A DNA stretch of 64,000 nucleotides. Source: Medicago truncatula (Eukaryota; Streptophyta; Magnoliopsida; Fabales; Fabaceae). The translations under genes and the position numbers were made by a program. Location: the NCBI RefSeq assembly GCF_003473485.1, contig NC_053042.1:6967501-7031500 (forward strand), read 5' to 3'. Below the pieces are notes generated by a model. It was given only the letters and a program-made list of their open reading frames with translations, was not told where the DNA came from and ran no database searches. Of the stretch, positions 49,568 through 60,286 are shown in pieces. Each line of letters opens with the position of its first letter. Positions within the stretch are counted from its first letter, which is position 1.

Positions 49568-51643
49568 TGCCATACAGAGAGAAAACATTGTATTATGCTT
49601 TTGTCCAGAGCATGGTCAAGCACGTTCAACCTATGATCTAGTGTTTCCTTGCTGCGTCTTAATTTGTTTTTCATCAGAGAAATGATATATATACAACATT
49701 TGTGACAACTTTTAAACAATATTATCTCTCATATTCACATTATGTTCTTACTCTCTCCCATTCTTTTTCTCTCTATTAAGAATAAAGAAAAAGAAGGTTT
49801 GTTGTCACAAAAGTTATCATATGGTTTGTACAAATATTATCACTCTTTCATTAAGGATTTAGTGGCGTTTTATACATTGCGTTGCAAGCTTGTGTAACTT
49901 AAAAATGGTGATCCTTGAGACTTGAATACTGGTATATTTCCTTCATTGATCTGTTGTCTTCTATATGTTCTCTTTTTTTCTTCTCGTTCATAATAATGAC
50001 AAATGAATCAAATACAAAAATCTCCATTCCCAAATCAAAAGCAGGAAATCTGTACCATCGTCTCAGAATCTTTACCGACTTTCTTTGGGTAGTACGATTA
50101 CGTAGTTACAAAAAACTTTTTACTTCGTAGATGCAATTTATCAAAATTTGAAGGTGATACGAAAATAATCCAAGTAAAAACTATAGTGTTTTTATTAGTG
50201 TTATTTAGTAGTATTCATGAGATTTTTATTAATGCCTATAAACACTGTTAATGTAAAAATAAATCAGGCCAAATAGTGTCGGTTAACCAAGTAACCTTGA
50301 CCCTCGAAATTGAATTGAGTCAGTTCTCTAACAGGACGATTCTATCACGGTCCAAATTTGTCATCAGTTTAAAACATGTCCTTAGTCCTTACTCCTTAGT
50401 TAAGTACATCCATGGAAAATGTGTGTAATTGATAGGGACCACTAAGAAAAAATGCAATTGTTAGTGCCACTGCGTGAAAGCGTGTTTAAGGAAAAAGGGA
50501 AATATGGCTTATAAGTCTAACATTTGCACGCAGGACAATTATTAATAAATCTTGCAACTTGCAACATCAGAAACCAAATTTTAAAAATTAAATTATGCAT
50601 ATAACTTAGTGATACATTGTTAGATTATGACTCACAATTCCACGAGTTCAATGCATATGAACAGAGTGGGTGATGCAGTATGGAAAAAAATCACATGAGG
50701 TACTAGTAGGATTTTCACTTCAATAATATAATTAGGATGCAATTTAATAAAGAAAACACACTACCATTTTGATCCTTAAAAGGGATTTTATAATTGTAAT
50801 AACCAAATTACAAACGATAACAATTTAATCACTTATACATAGAAAGTGATATTAATTTAATCAGATAAATAATTAGCATCCTTTCAGTCACACAATAAGA
50901 CAAGAAAAATAACAATTCAGTCGTTCAAAAATAAGAAAGAAATGACATCAATTTAATTTAATATTTCAAATTTTCAATCTCATGGATTTTGTATAAAATT
51001 ATGTTTGGATATCACATATGATTGATGGATTAAATTGCTGTCAATTTGATGCAAACTTAACCTTTCAAGGACTAAAATATATATTTATTCTTAACAAACA
51101 AAATATTGAAACTGTGAAGACTTGGCTATGAGCCAATCAAAGTCAATAGCTACCAAGGTTTTAAAACCTTAATAAATAACTAATGAACCCCCAAGAAGAA
51201 AAAAGGAACGAGTGCAATATTGTTCTAAGATTTATACATTTTATTTGTTTGCTTTGCATTATGATTACCACTTTATCTACCTCTCTTCAAACCAAAATAC
51301 TATTATGTTAGCAACATTACAACAGAGCAAATACTACGGAATGCTATTTATTGCAAGGAAAACTCAAGATATTCTTCAAATCTCAATTTCAAAAACAAAT
51401 AGCTGCAAGACTAATCTCTATATTCTGCAACTACAATAATTAATTAAAATAACTACAAAATTCTTTCCTCAATTGCCTCGAAATGGGAAAACATTGGGAC
51501 TTAAATACACTGGAATGCTTTAACCTATGTCTAAAGCATTGTATTACAAAACTATCCTATTGAAATATGTTGTAATAATACCTATAGTTACACAATAAAG
51601 AAATGAAAGGGGAAATGGATGTTGGCTACCCAAAGCCTAACTT
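49568..51643. other. intergenic, nothing recognised
   Basis: AT-rich. The last few hundred bases probably hold the 3' UTR of TYW1, which ends at 51644 on the minus strand. Confidence 0.45.
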
Positions 51644-54600
51644 CTAACCTGATTCTTTGCGGTTCGACTTGTGATGTCTCTCTTTCCTATATCTCAACTG
51701 TCCTGGATCAAATCCACCTTCCTCAGCTCCATAGACGGCCCAGGATGGTGTGGCAGCCATGTAATCTTTGCTGTCAAAAGTACTTCCAGAAGCCACCTGA
51801 ATTTAAATTGATGATAAATGTCAGAAACAAAACAACAATCCAAATTCAGTCCAAAGTAATAGGGAAATAAACACCCACCAGATCATGAAATTTATCATAG
51901 TCTATCCATGTATACCACTGGCCATCAATTTTGAACTTCTTAGTTTTTGCCAAGAGGATACAACACGAGTGAACATGCTCACATGCAACTTCATACTCCC
52001 CTTGGCTTTTCAGAGACAGAGCCTCCGAGAAAGCTTTCACGTCGGCATGCCAAGGGACATTTTCCATTGTTAATTTTGATGTAGCAGTCCTGAGAAGAGT
52101 TCATTGTCATTCGAAGATGGTTTTCAATCAAGAATTTAGCTGGACTAAGGGGTAGAGATAGAGAGAGAAGAGGGGGAGACTTACGAGCCACAATATGTAA
52201 CACCCTTGATTTCAATGAAGTCGGGTTCTCCAATACTGAAGAGTTTATAATAAGCATCAATTTCTTCAGCATTCCATCCTTTCACCAGGGTCAGGCGGTA
52301 TACAGTGCGCTGGTGTTTTTCCTTCAGAGCAGTCAAGGAATCCTGGCAAATAGTTATCAAAATACATAGACAATGTGATCAAGAGGACACAGTATCATCA
52401 AACAGTCAAATAAAATCCAGCGCAGTCGCCCCTTCTTCAGATGGCGATCATGCAGTAAAGAGTCCATGATATATGAACTAAACTCTTAACACAAATAAAT
52501 GCATTTCAGCTAGGCTGCTAATCAGAGTAGTTACATACATCATACATCATGAATTCATGATTTGATTATACTTTTCTAGATTTTCACTGACATTGAAAAA
52601 TACTCACAATAAATCTTTCCCAGAAATCTCCAAAGAGTGGTCTATCGATTGCCTTAAGAGAGTCCTTTGTTCCGGCATCTACACTGACATATAACTGCAA
52701 GCAGCAAACAAGAATATTAAGTTTGGCTTGCTTATCCAGCATGTTCAAATTATAAAATTCTGAAAACCTCAAAACCTGGGTGATAGGCTTCAGCAACTTA
52801 ATTTTATCAGGAAATTGTGCATTTGTAACTAGAAAAGTGGAAATCCTCCTTTTGTGCAACTCATCCACAAGTGTGTTTATCTCTGGATACATAATAGGTT
52901 CACCAACAAGAGATAATGCACAATGCCGTGGTGTCATGCCTTCAGTTAATCGCTCCGAGGTGACTCCTACAAAAAGAGTTAAATGAGCCAATTTTGAAAC
53001 TAATTATATGCAGAACGGTTGGTTGTTTTGAAGCTAATCCTCCCAGTATCAGTCAAAATGATATAACGGTGCTGGAGTCCGATTTTACTTATTTATAAAA
53101 ATATTTGCAACTTTGCAATGCCAATATGGAAAACGACATTACAAAATGGGTCAAAATCAAAATCCTAGACAAGATCAGGGAGGGATCACAAATAAATTCA
53201 TAATTTCACAAATAAATTTGACATATATATCGCAATAAATTCATGTATATGCATAACAAATAAATTGTATACTTACTAATTAAATAATATAATACTCCCC
53301 ATAAAAAAAAACGTTTTCTTATTATTTATTTATTTTTTGACCAAAAACATTTTCTTATTATTCATATTTTGTTTATGTGTATGCTTTTCTTAAGTCGCAT
53401 GATCGGTTATTAATTAATTATTGAAAACAAAAAGAAACAAGGAAATGTTGGCGTGTAGCACAAATAGGAAACCACAGCGTTGGACGTGTTTAAGTACTTT
53501 GTGGAAAAGAACAAACTCAAGAATCTATTGAAGTACTTTGTGGATAGTGACAGGCCCGGCCACTGGATAAGACCAGACCAGAATTCAGCACATCAGAGAT
53601 GGATCCTTTCGCCTACCTGGCCTGATTGCAAACATGTGTTTTCTAGTTTGTGAATTCATTTATGCAGAGAGCTATGGGATGAGACTCGATAAAACATTGT
53701 TTACCTCCTCTCAGATGGGCTAACATTTGAGATATTAGATGCACCTGTGTTGTAGAGAGCTACAGCAATTGAGATTTCTTTGGGTTTCAAAAAACCTAAA
53801 CCATTGACATTTTATTTGGAGCACTTTTTTTAATAAAAATACCAATAATTATTGTTTACCTAAAACATAAATTGAAGAACAATTTTTCTATGCACAAATT
53901 TAATACACTGTCACTATCTAGTTTTTTTGATGTGTGAAATTGAGAGATTCTCAAATGGTGCTTTCAATGAGGGAATAACAATGGTTGTCAAACTTAACAC
54001 ATTTCCAACAACAAATATATTGGAAATGCTCAATTATTTGAGGAGGGTTTAAGGCAAAAGAAGAAATAGAGAATTATCCAGATTGAAGAAGGCGAGTCAA
54101 ATGGCAATCCCAACAACACATGTTTTTCATGTCAAACTTGAAGTGGGGAACTCAAAGCAAATATCTACCAAAAACTAGGGGGAGAGAAAAGCTTTAATTT
54201 CATTTTATGATAAAAAATTCATTTATACTTGTTATTTCACAAAAAAAAAAAAACAAGAAGAAGAAAACCCCGGATCAGTTGAATTTCAAGTATTCAATTT
54301 CCATAATAAGGTACTAAGACTTACTTCACATTTGGAATTACACCCAAAAGACTATTTATCTCAAAGGGGTTTACATATAATTCTAGGAAAACGGCAACGA
54401 CTACTGTCTTATTTGTCAAAGAAAAATAAAATACGTTATAAAAAACTAATAAATCACCTCAGATGCAATAACGCCGCCATTATCGATACTGTCGGTGCTT
54501 CAATGTTTAATTCCAACGAATCAGCAGAGATCGTGGTTGTGAGAGAGAAACTGATACATGATCAGAAAACCGCCACAGATAGAATGAAAGACACGATTTT

Positions 54601-57600
54601 GAGAGAAAGTGTAGAAGATATAAAGACTCTAAAGTTGTGGAATCAGAGAATGAGGCAAAAAAAAGAGATAAAAGCTCCGGTTACCGTCTTTGGTAATGCG
54701 AAACGTGATTTCACTTCTCCTACGAGAATTGGTGGCGGCAATAATGTTTCATCCAGGTTGAGAAGTAATATTAATAGTAATAAGATTGAAAAATCGAAAT
54801 TATCTGATCAGCTTTTGAGGAAGGAAATCGAGGAAGATTTCATAGCATGCTTGGGCCGTCAGTCAAGACAAAAGCGGCCTAGAGTTAGTTGCATGTTTTT
54901 CCTTATTAATTAAAAATTATTTTCTCTGACATTGCTTTTTTTAAATCTTTCATTGATTATAAACTCATAATTTGATTTTTTATTTTTCATTTTTCATTTC
55001 AAACTTGAAGTGGGGAACTCAACGCCGCCTTAGATGCACCGACGCCGCCGTTATCGATACTGCTAGTGCTTCAATGTCTAACTCCAACGAATCAACGGAG
55101 ATCGTGGCTGTGAGAGAGAAGCTGATGCATGATCTGAAAATCGCCGTGGATAGAATGGAAGACACGATTTTGAGAGAAGGGAAGAATATACAAAAACTCT
55201 TTTAAGTCGTAGAATCAGGGAAGAATATACAAAAACTCTTTTCATAGCATGCGAAACATTAGTTGCATGTTTTTCCTTATTGATTAAAAATTATTTTCTC
55301 TGACATTGCTTTGTTTAAATCTTTCATTGATTATAAACTCCTAATTTGATTTTTTTTTTTTTTTTGCAGAATGTTTTCCCTGGATTGTGGTTAAGGGAGG
55401 TTAATGCTGAAATGTATGAGGTTCTTGATGCAAATCAAAATAGGAGATCTGCGAAGAGGAACGGGAAAGGGAAGTGTTTTGATGATGAAGAATCGGATTG
55501 AGACTATTTCTGAAAACCTTTGCCTTGGTTGACGGCCCAGCCATGCCATGAAATCTTCCTCGATTTCCTTCCTTGAAAAAGGTGAACAGAAAATTTCGGT
55601 CTTTCAATCTTATTGCTATTAATAATAATTCTCAGCGTTGACGAAACATTATCGCCACTGTCAATTCTCGTCGGAGAAATGAAATCATGTTTCACATTAC
55701 TGAAAACAGTAGTTGGAGCTTTAATCTCTCTTTTTTACCTCATTCTCTGATTCTACGACTTAAAAGAGATTTTGTATATTCTTCCCTTTCTTCTCTCAAA
55801 ATCGTGTCTTCCATTCTATCCGCGGGGATTTTCAGATCATGCATCAGCTTCTCTCTCACAGCCACGATCTCCGTTGATTCGTTGGAGTTAGACATTGAAG
55901 CACTAGCAGTATCGATAATGGCGGTGTCGGTGCATCTAAGGCGGCGTTGAGTTCCCCACTTCAAGTTTGAAATGAAAAACATAGATGTTGTTGGGATTGC
56001 CGTTTGTCTCGCTTTCTTCAACCAGGATAATTCTCTATTTCTTCTTTTGCTCCAAACCCTCGTCAAATAATTTTGAGCATTTCCAACATATCTGTTGTTG
56101 GAAATGCGAGTTTGACAACCATTAAAAATTGCTACTGTTCTCCCTTATTGTAAGGACTATTCTCTCAATATCACACATTAAAAAAATTCGACAGTGTATT
56201 AAATTTGTCCATTTCGTGCATAGATGTTCCAAAATTGTTCCCAATTGATGTTTTAGGTGAACAATAATTGGTAGTATTTTTTATTAATAAAAAAAAAAAG
56301 TAGTGCTCCTAGAAATTTGAAAAGGGGTTTGTCTTTAGGGACAAGATACTTTTTTTCAACTGGAGTATTTAGGGAAAGAGGTAGTGATGAATATAATCAA
56401 ATAAAGGATAAATGATGATCTCATAATAGGAAAAAATCAAATAAGAGAATACTTATGTCAAATGAAAAAATTTACCCTCATTTATTTTTCCCTCAAACTC
56501 CTGCACGCAAACATTATAATCTACAGCTAGAGCTAGTCTCCCGTATGAAACTTACCCTACTTTATGAAAGTGTGCATGTTATGATCTAGAGCTACTCTCG
56601 TTAAATCACTATTAACATATGTAAGTCCATCAACCTGACAACAGTGTTGCAGCGTCAAACTTCTAAAATGATAACAGCAAAGAAAATATAAAATTACCAG
56701 GAACTCCTTTCATTTGTTTAATCATATTTGTATGCTGATCTATTGCAGAATTTACGATCTCTATTGGATCGTCCATCTCCCACACCCAACTTTTCGCTAC
56801 TGGATTTGTGTGATGCCTCCAGCAGAAAACACATTTATTTGCACATGCCAAGCTAGGGGTTGCCTCCATGCACCTATTTCACTCATAAAAGTTGATAAAA
56901 TGAATATATGATAGCTGAGGTGTGATTGCAAACACATAAAGCAGAAGATAAATCCACTTATAACAAGCACCAAAAAAATACTTAATAAAACCCATGAAAT
57001 GATCAAAAGTTGCAGATAATGCAAAAGTACAACAGAAATTATAAATCCAGAACATTCTTCTTCTAAAGCCATGTCAAATACCAACACAAAGTTACTTAAA
57101 AAAAAAAGATACACTCTGTTTCTTCTCTCTTCCTGATTACTTTACAAACTTATTTTCATTCAAATTTAAGTTCAATCCATCAACGATTAAAAACTGTCAC
57201 ACCATCGATGAAACGTACATCGAAAACAAACAAGCTCCATTTTGAGATTTAGGTTTTCATTGGCATAAATAAGGTAATTACAGGATGACATATATTATAA
57301 TAAAGTTGTCCCCGCTAGCACGAAACATAAACGATGTTCAGACCACCAAAACCAAATGCTAATGAAACGTGAACTTAAGTAATTTGTAGAGGAAGTCAAG
57401 TCTCAATTACCTATGACTCTCAATTCCGTAAAATGAATGCTTGTAGCAACCACCTCGACCTCGAAGCTGTGACTTAGTCCATCTACAAATCTTGACACCA
57501 CTGTGTGAACCAATAATCTTATAACCCTGTAAATCGATCATATTTTAAAAACATTACATCTTAAGTAACAAACAGAAAGTTCAATCAATTGACAAAAACT

Positions 57601-58756
57601 GCATATCTAATGTAACAAACAGAAAGTTCAATCAATTGACAATAACTGCATATTTAGCATCACTGTTGGATCACCATAGTAATTTTGCAAAATCCAAACC
57701 AGAGTGTAGCTTTTGCAAAATCACAGTGGGTCATCATAATTCTGACAAACTCACGGTGATGCCAAACAAGTACCAAGTAAGCAAGCAATATCACCATGAT
57801 ACCAAAATCACAATAGCTCTTCTGACAAACTCACTAAATAAGCAATATAAGAAATTGGAATCTAATGCAACGCATATATGAATTACATTACACAAAGTAA
57901 AAATTGAAAAACAATATACCTGCTTCACCAAATTTGCTCTAATAACAGGAGTCACCATTTCTTTCTTTCCATTCAACCTCCCATTACTCTCCTTCACTGT
58001 AGCCACCAACTTCCTTGAAGGAGCTTTACCTGCAATATCTTCTAGATCAACAATCTCCGACTCCGCCTCTTCCTCCTCGTCAGACTCCTCTTCATCGGAA
58101 CTCAAAGCACCACTTTCCTCCTCCCCATTCTCCAAATCACCACCACCATCGTCAACACCTTTCAGCATTCCAACAACCTTCCCACACCACTTCTCAAAAA
58201 CCTCATCCACCTCACCACCATTAACATCTCCTTCCCCCAACGGAATCATCTCATTACCACCCAAAGCCTTCATCCGTTTCACAATCTCCTTACCAACAGC
58301 ATTGAAATTATCACCATAACCTCCACTACCGACACCAAAAACCGCGAATCTACACTTCGACAAAATCAACGAACCAACTCTAAAATCCTCCGAACTCTCC
58401 GCAAGCCAATCAGCGAAGAATTTATACTCCGGCGGTGGTTTACCGTCTTCCCAAGTGGAAGCAACGATAAGGAGAAGCGTTTCCTTAGGGAGATCTTCGG
58501 GTTCGTAGTTTCTGCCATCGATGATGTCGAATGCGAGGTTGTTTGAGGTGAGGAAACGGTGGAGATGGTTAGCGAGGGTTTTGGAAGTGTTGGTTTGAGA
58601 AATGAAGAGAATTTTAGGGTTAGTGTTAGGGTTTTGGGAGTTTAGGGTTAGTTGTTTTAGGTTTCGTAAGCGGCGGGATTTGTAGAAGAAGTAGAAGGTT
58701 GTGGCGGAGAAGAGAGCGAGGAGTGTGAGACGAGCTGGGACTGATGAGAATGGCAT
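51644..58756 (-). CDS. TYW1: tRNA 4-demethylwyosine synthase TYW1
   Basis: Eight exons: 58756-57920, 57526-57411, 56873-56698, 52966-52776, 52694-52608, 52342-52185, 52089-51879 and 51796-51644. Phases agree throughout, giving 642 residues. TYW1 condenses N1-methylguanosine-37 of tRNA-Phe with pyruvate to the tricyclic 4-demethylwyosine, the second step of wybutosine synthesis. Residues 9-25 are a hydrophobic anchor. About 48-198 is a flavodoxin-like FMN domain (SQTNTSKT loop, [12 protein letters not shown]). About 205-240 is an acidic linker. The radical-SAM core follows [20 protein letters not shown], with the 4Fe-4S cysteines C328, C332 and C335 (CANKCVFC) and then [24 protein letters not shown] lies near the end. 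The membrane anchor plus flavodoxin domain suggests an ER-surface enzyme; this is inferred. Intron 3 is 3.7 kb and holds foreign sequence. All key residues are present, so it appears functional. Confidence 0.95.
54155..54463 (+). pseudogene. rps15: plastid-derived rps15 insertion (NUPT)
   Basis: A start at 54207 ([12 protein letters not shown]) and, in another frame from 54272, [10 protein letters not shown], then [20 protein letters not shown] and [14 protein letters not shown] match chloroplast ribosomal protein uS15 almost from its first residue to near its end. A run of 13 A at 54240-54252 separates the two frames, a frameshift typical of nuclear decay of plastid DNA. The last residues of S15 are missing. 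The piece sits inside the left DUF1639-like arm: the other two copies run straight from GGGGAACTCAA into the sequence resuming at 54464, so they show the empty site. There is no transit peptide, so it is not a relocated functional gene. The exact left junction is uncertain by some bases. Confidence 0.85.
54464..55501 (+). pseudogene. DUF1639-like gene fragment, antisense in TYW1 intron 3
   Basis: Two exon-like parts: open frame to 54883 (donor GT at 54884) and 55370-55501 (acceptor AG at 55368-55369), both phase 0 and ending in TGA. The join reads ...QKRPR then [18 protein letters not shown], resembling the plant-specific DUF1639 motif (basic RPR followed by FPGLWL). The rest is polar, with a Ser/Asn-rich part and a VREKL...RMKDTILRE helix. 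The reading frame is continuous at its 5' end with plastid rps15 codons, forming a chimera of about 193 codons before the donor. The native 5' end is lost. The function of DUF1639 proteins is unknown. A diverged copy also lies in its own intron. Whether it is transcribed is unknown. Confidence 0.55.
54960..55265 (+). repeat. second direct copy of the DUF1639-like segment
   Basis: Repeats the [20 protein letters not shown] part and its upstream GGGGAACTCAACGCCGCC, then stops early. It is followed by a repeat of the TTGCATGTTTTTCCTTATT intron segment also found at 54888. It lacks the plastid insertion. Confidence 0.7.
55505..56110 (-). pseudogene. inverted copy of the DUF1639-like segment
   Basis: The minus-strand frame 56066-55740 carries [20 protein letters not shown] and [18 protein letters not shown] before a stop. 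A further frame (55695-55504) continues with the [15 protein letters not shown] part. Reading is interrupted by stop and frame changes. It has the GGGGAACTCAACGCCGCC empty site, no plastid DNA, and no FPGLWL exon. It shares TYW1's strand, so it would lie in TYW1 pre-mRNA in sense orientation. Confidence 0.7.
57563..57655 (-). repeat. tandem duplication in TYW1 intron 1
   Basis: Two units of about 47 bases, each with GTAACAAACAGAAAGTTCAA followed by TCAATTGACAA and AACTGCATAT. They start about 35 bases upstream of exon 2. Confidence 0.85.
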
Positions 58757-58908
58757 GGTAATGGTGATTCGATGATGGTGGAAGTGTGGCGGTGGAAAAC
58801 GCCGTGGGAGGGAAAATGAAGACGAAGAGGGAGTGCTGTTTAGTGGGCTTTAGGTTTTGAAGTTAGAAGCCCGGTTGTTTTGTTAAGGCCTGGTGGGCTT
58901 TAGCAGTC

Positions 58909-59072
58909 GATAATTGCTCTTCTCCCATCTGTTTTTACTCGTTCCCATCAAAACAGGGTTAACTCACGGTACATTTTCAACGTGAGTTAACTTACGTAGG
59001 TGTATTTTTCAGTGTGAGTTAACTTACGTTTGATGGGGATGAGCAAAAGCATATGGGAGAAAAGCAATTTTC
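58909..59072. mobile_element. Mutator-like MITE in the TYW1 promoter, 164 bp
   Basis: Inverted ends GAWAATTGCTYTTCTCCCAT and a perfect 9-bp duplication, TTAGCAGTC (58900-58908, 59073-59081). It sits about 150 bases upstream of the TYW1 start codon. The centre repeats GTGAGTTAACTTACGT words. No coding capacity. Confidence 0.9.
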
Positions 59073-59081
59073 TTAGCAGTC

Positions 59082-60132
59082 TGCCTGTATCGCTTGAATT
59101 AGACGCTGCTCCATGCGTCTCTCGGATTACTCAACCCCTTAGATAAGTTGATGTGAAGTTACAATTTGATTCGATGAATAAATAGTTGATTAGGAGTTAC
59201 GATCCAATAAATTTTGTACAATCAATAGTTACATTCGATAAATTTTGTTCGATCAAAAATTACGATCCGATAACTCAAGTGATTTTGAGCAAAACTAAAG
59301 GACTCGTAGAACAGTTATCCTCAAATGATGAAATTGATGGCTGCAGGATGAAAATGAATAAATATTTAAGAAAAAAATATAAGAACTTTTAAAAAGAAAA
59401 GAAAAAAATAAAATAAAGTAAGACTTGTGGTAAGATTAATCTTGAATGAGTGATTCTCACTCCGATTATTGTTTGTAGCATTGAATATCTAAAAGTTTTC
59501 TTTTTTGATGGTGGAAAGGGTAACTCTAGTTGTTGGTTGGAAAAAGAGACATTTTGCAATCACGTACTGGATGATGATGATCAACATCTTTCTCATCATT
59601 GTGTCCACTATGCTTTAGAACATTATCAACAAGATTACCATTTTTTTGATACAGAAATGATAACTGAACACAAAAAAAAAGACACAAATTCGACACCAAG
59701 GACAATTATGTAATTTCCATCAAAGTTTAATGGCATAATTGAGATTTCAATTGGAAATTAAGGGTACTTTGTCAATTTCTTCCTCTCTTTCTTCCCAGTT
59801 CAATCTACCCTTATATGAACAGCCACCACCACCCTCCACCATCATCGCGCCACCAACTTCTCAGTTCAAATACCCACCTTCGTCCTTGGCACCATGACCT
59901 TCGTCCTCTCCACTATCGTTTTCCTCCTCGCCATCAGTTTACAGATCCGCCGTTAAAGAACAGATCTGAGCGAGAACACAGTGAGAGAGATATCGCGATT
60001 GAAATCAAGAGAGTGATGTCATGGTCGCCGATGAGATCAAGGGAGTGACGTCGGAGCCGATGAGACATTCGTCGAAGCCGGTGGAACAGATCTGAGTTGC
60101 AGAGGCGTTGCAGGGAGAGGATAAAGTGTTTG
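59082..60132. other. intergenic, unassigned
   Basis: 59186-59280 contains short repeats of TACGATCC(A/G)ATAA. 59450-59713 is an open frame including HHCVHYALEHYQQDY that I do not recognise. 59815-60110 is GC-richer with a Pro/His-rich frame and could be the leader of a gene cut off by the retrotransposon. Confidence 0.35.
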
Positions 60133-60286
60133 CATATGGGAGAGAGCTTTACACGTGAAAGAGGAAAAAAATATATAACCGTATAAGTGAACAGTAAAAT
60201 ACGACACCATCGTATATATTTTTACTGTTCACTTATACGGTTATATATTTTTTTCCTCTTTCACGTGTAAAGCTCTCTCCCATATG
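60133..60286. mobile_element. perfect palindrome with 67-bp arms
   Basis: 60133-60199 is the exact inverse of 60220-60286 (checked base by base at sampled positions), from CATATGGGAGAGAGC inward to ACAGTAAAA. The 20-base centre itself forms a 5-bp stem (TACGA/TCGTA). It is probably a fold-back MITE. Its right end touches the LTR at 60285: the last two bases (TG) are also the LTR's first. Confidence 0.85.

Larger units (their letters stand above)
53817..56311. repeat. large imperfect inverted repeat in TYW1 intron 3
   Basis: The left arm (from about 53817, GGAGCACTTTTTTTAATAA, through 54150 and on to about 54880) is repeated inverted at about 55505-56311. Matching landmarks are CCTAAAACATAAATTGAAGA with its counterpart near 56240, and GGCAATCCCAACAACA at 54110 with its inverse near 55990. 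The region between the arms holds a second direct partial copy and a unique 3' exon. The outer similarity ends close to 53817 and 56311. Confidence 0.8.

Noticed and set aside
54207-54463. rps15 as a functional nuclear gene transferred from the plastid
   Set aside because: A frameshift at the poly-A run, no transit peptide and loss of the last residues argue for an inert insertion.
58015-58224. His/Pro-rich plus-strand frame
   Set aside because: Antisense shadow of the acidic linker of TYW1 exon 1.
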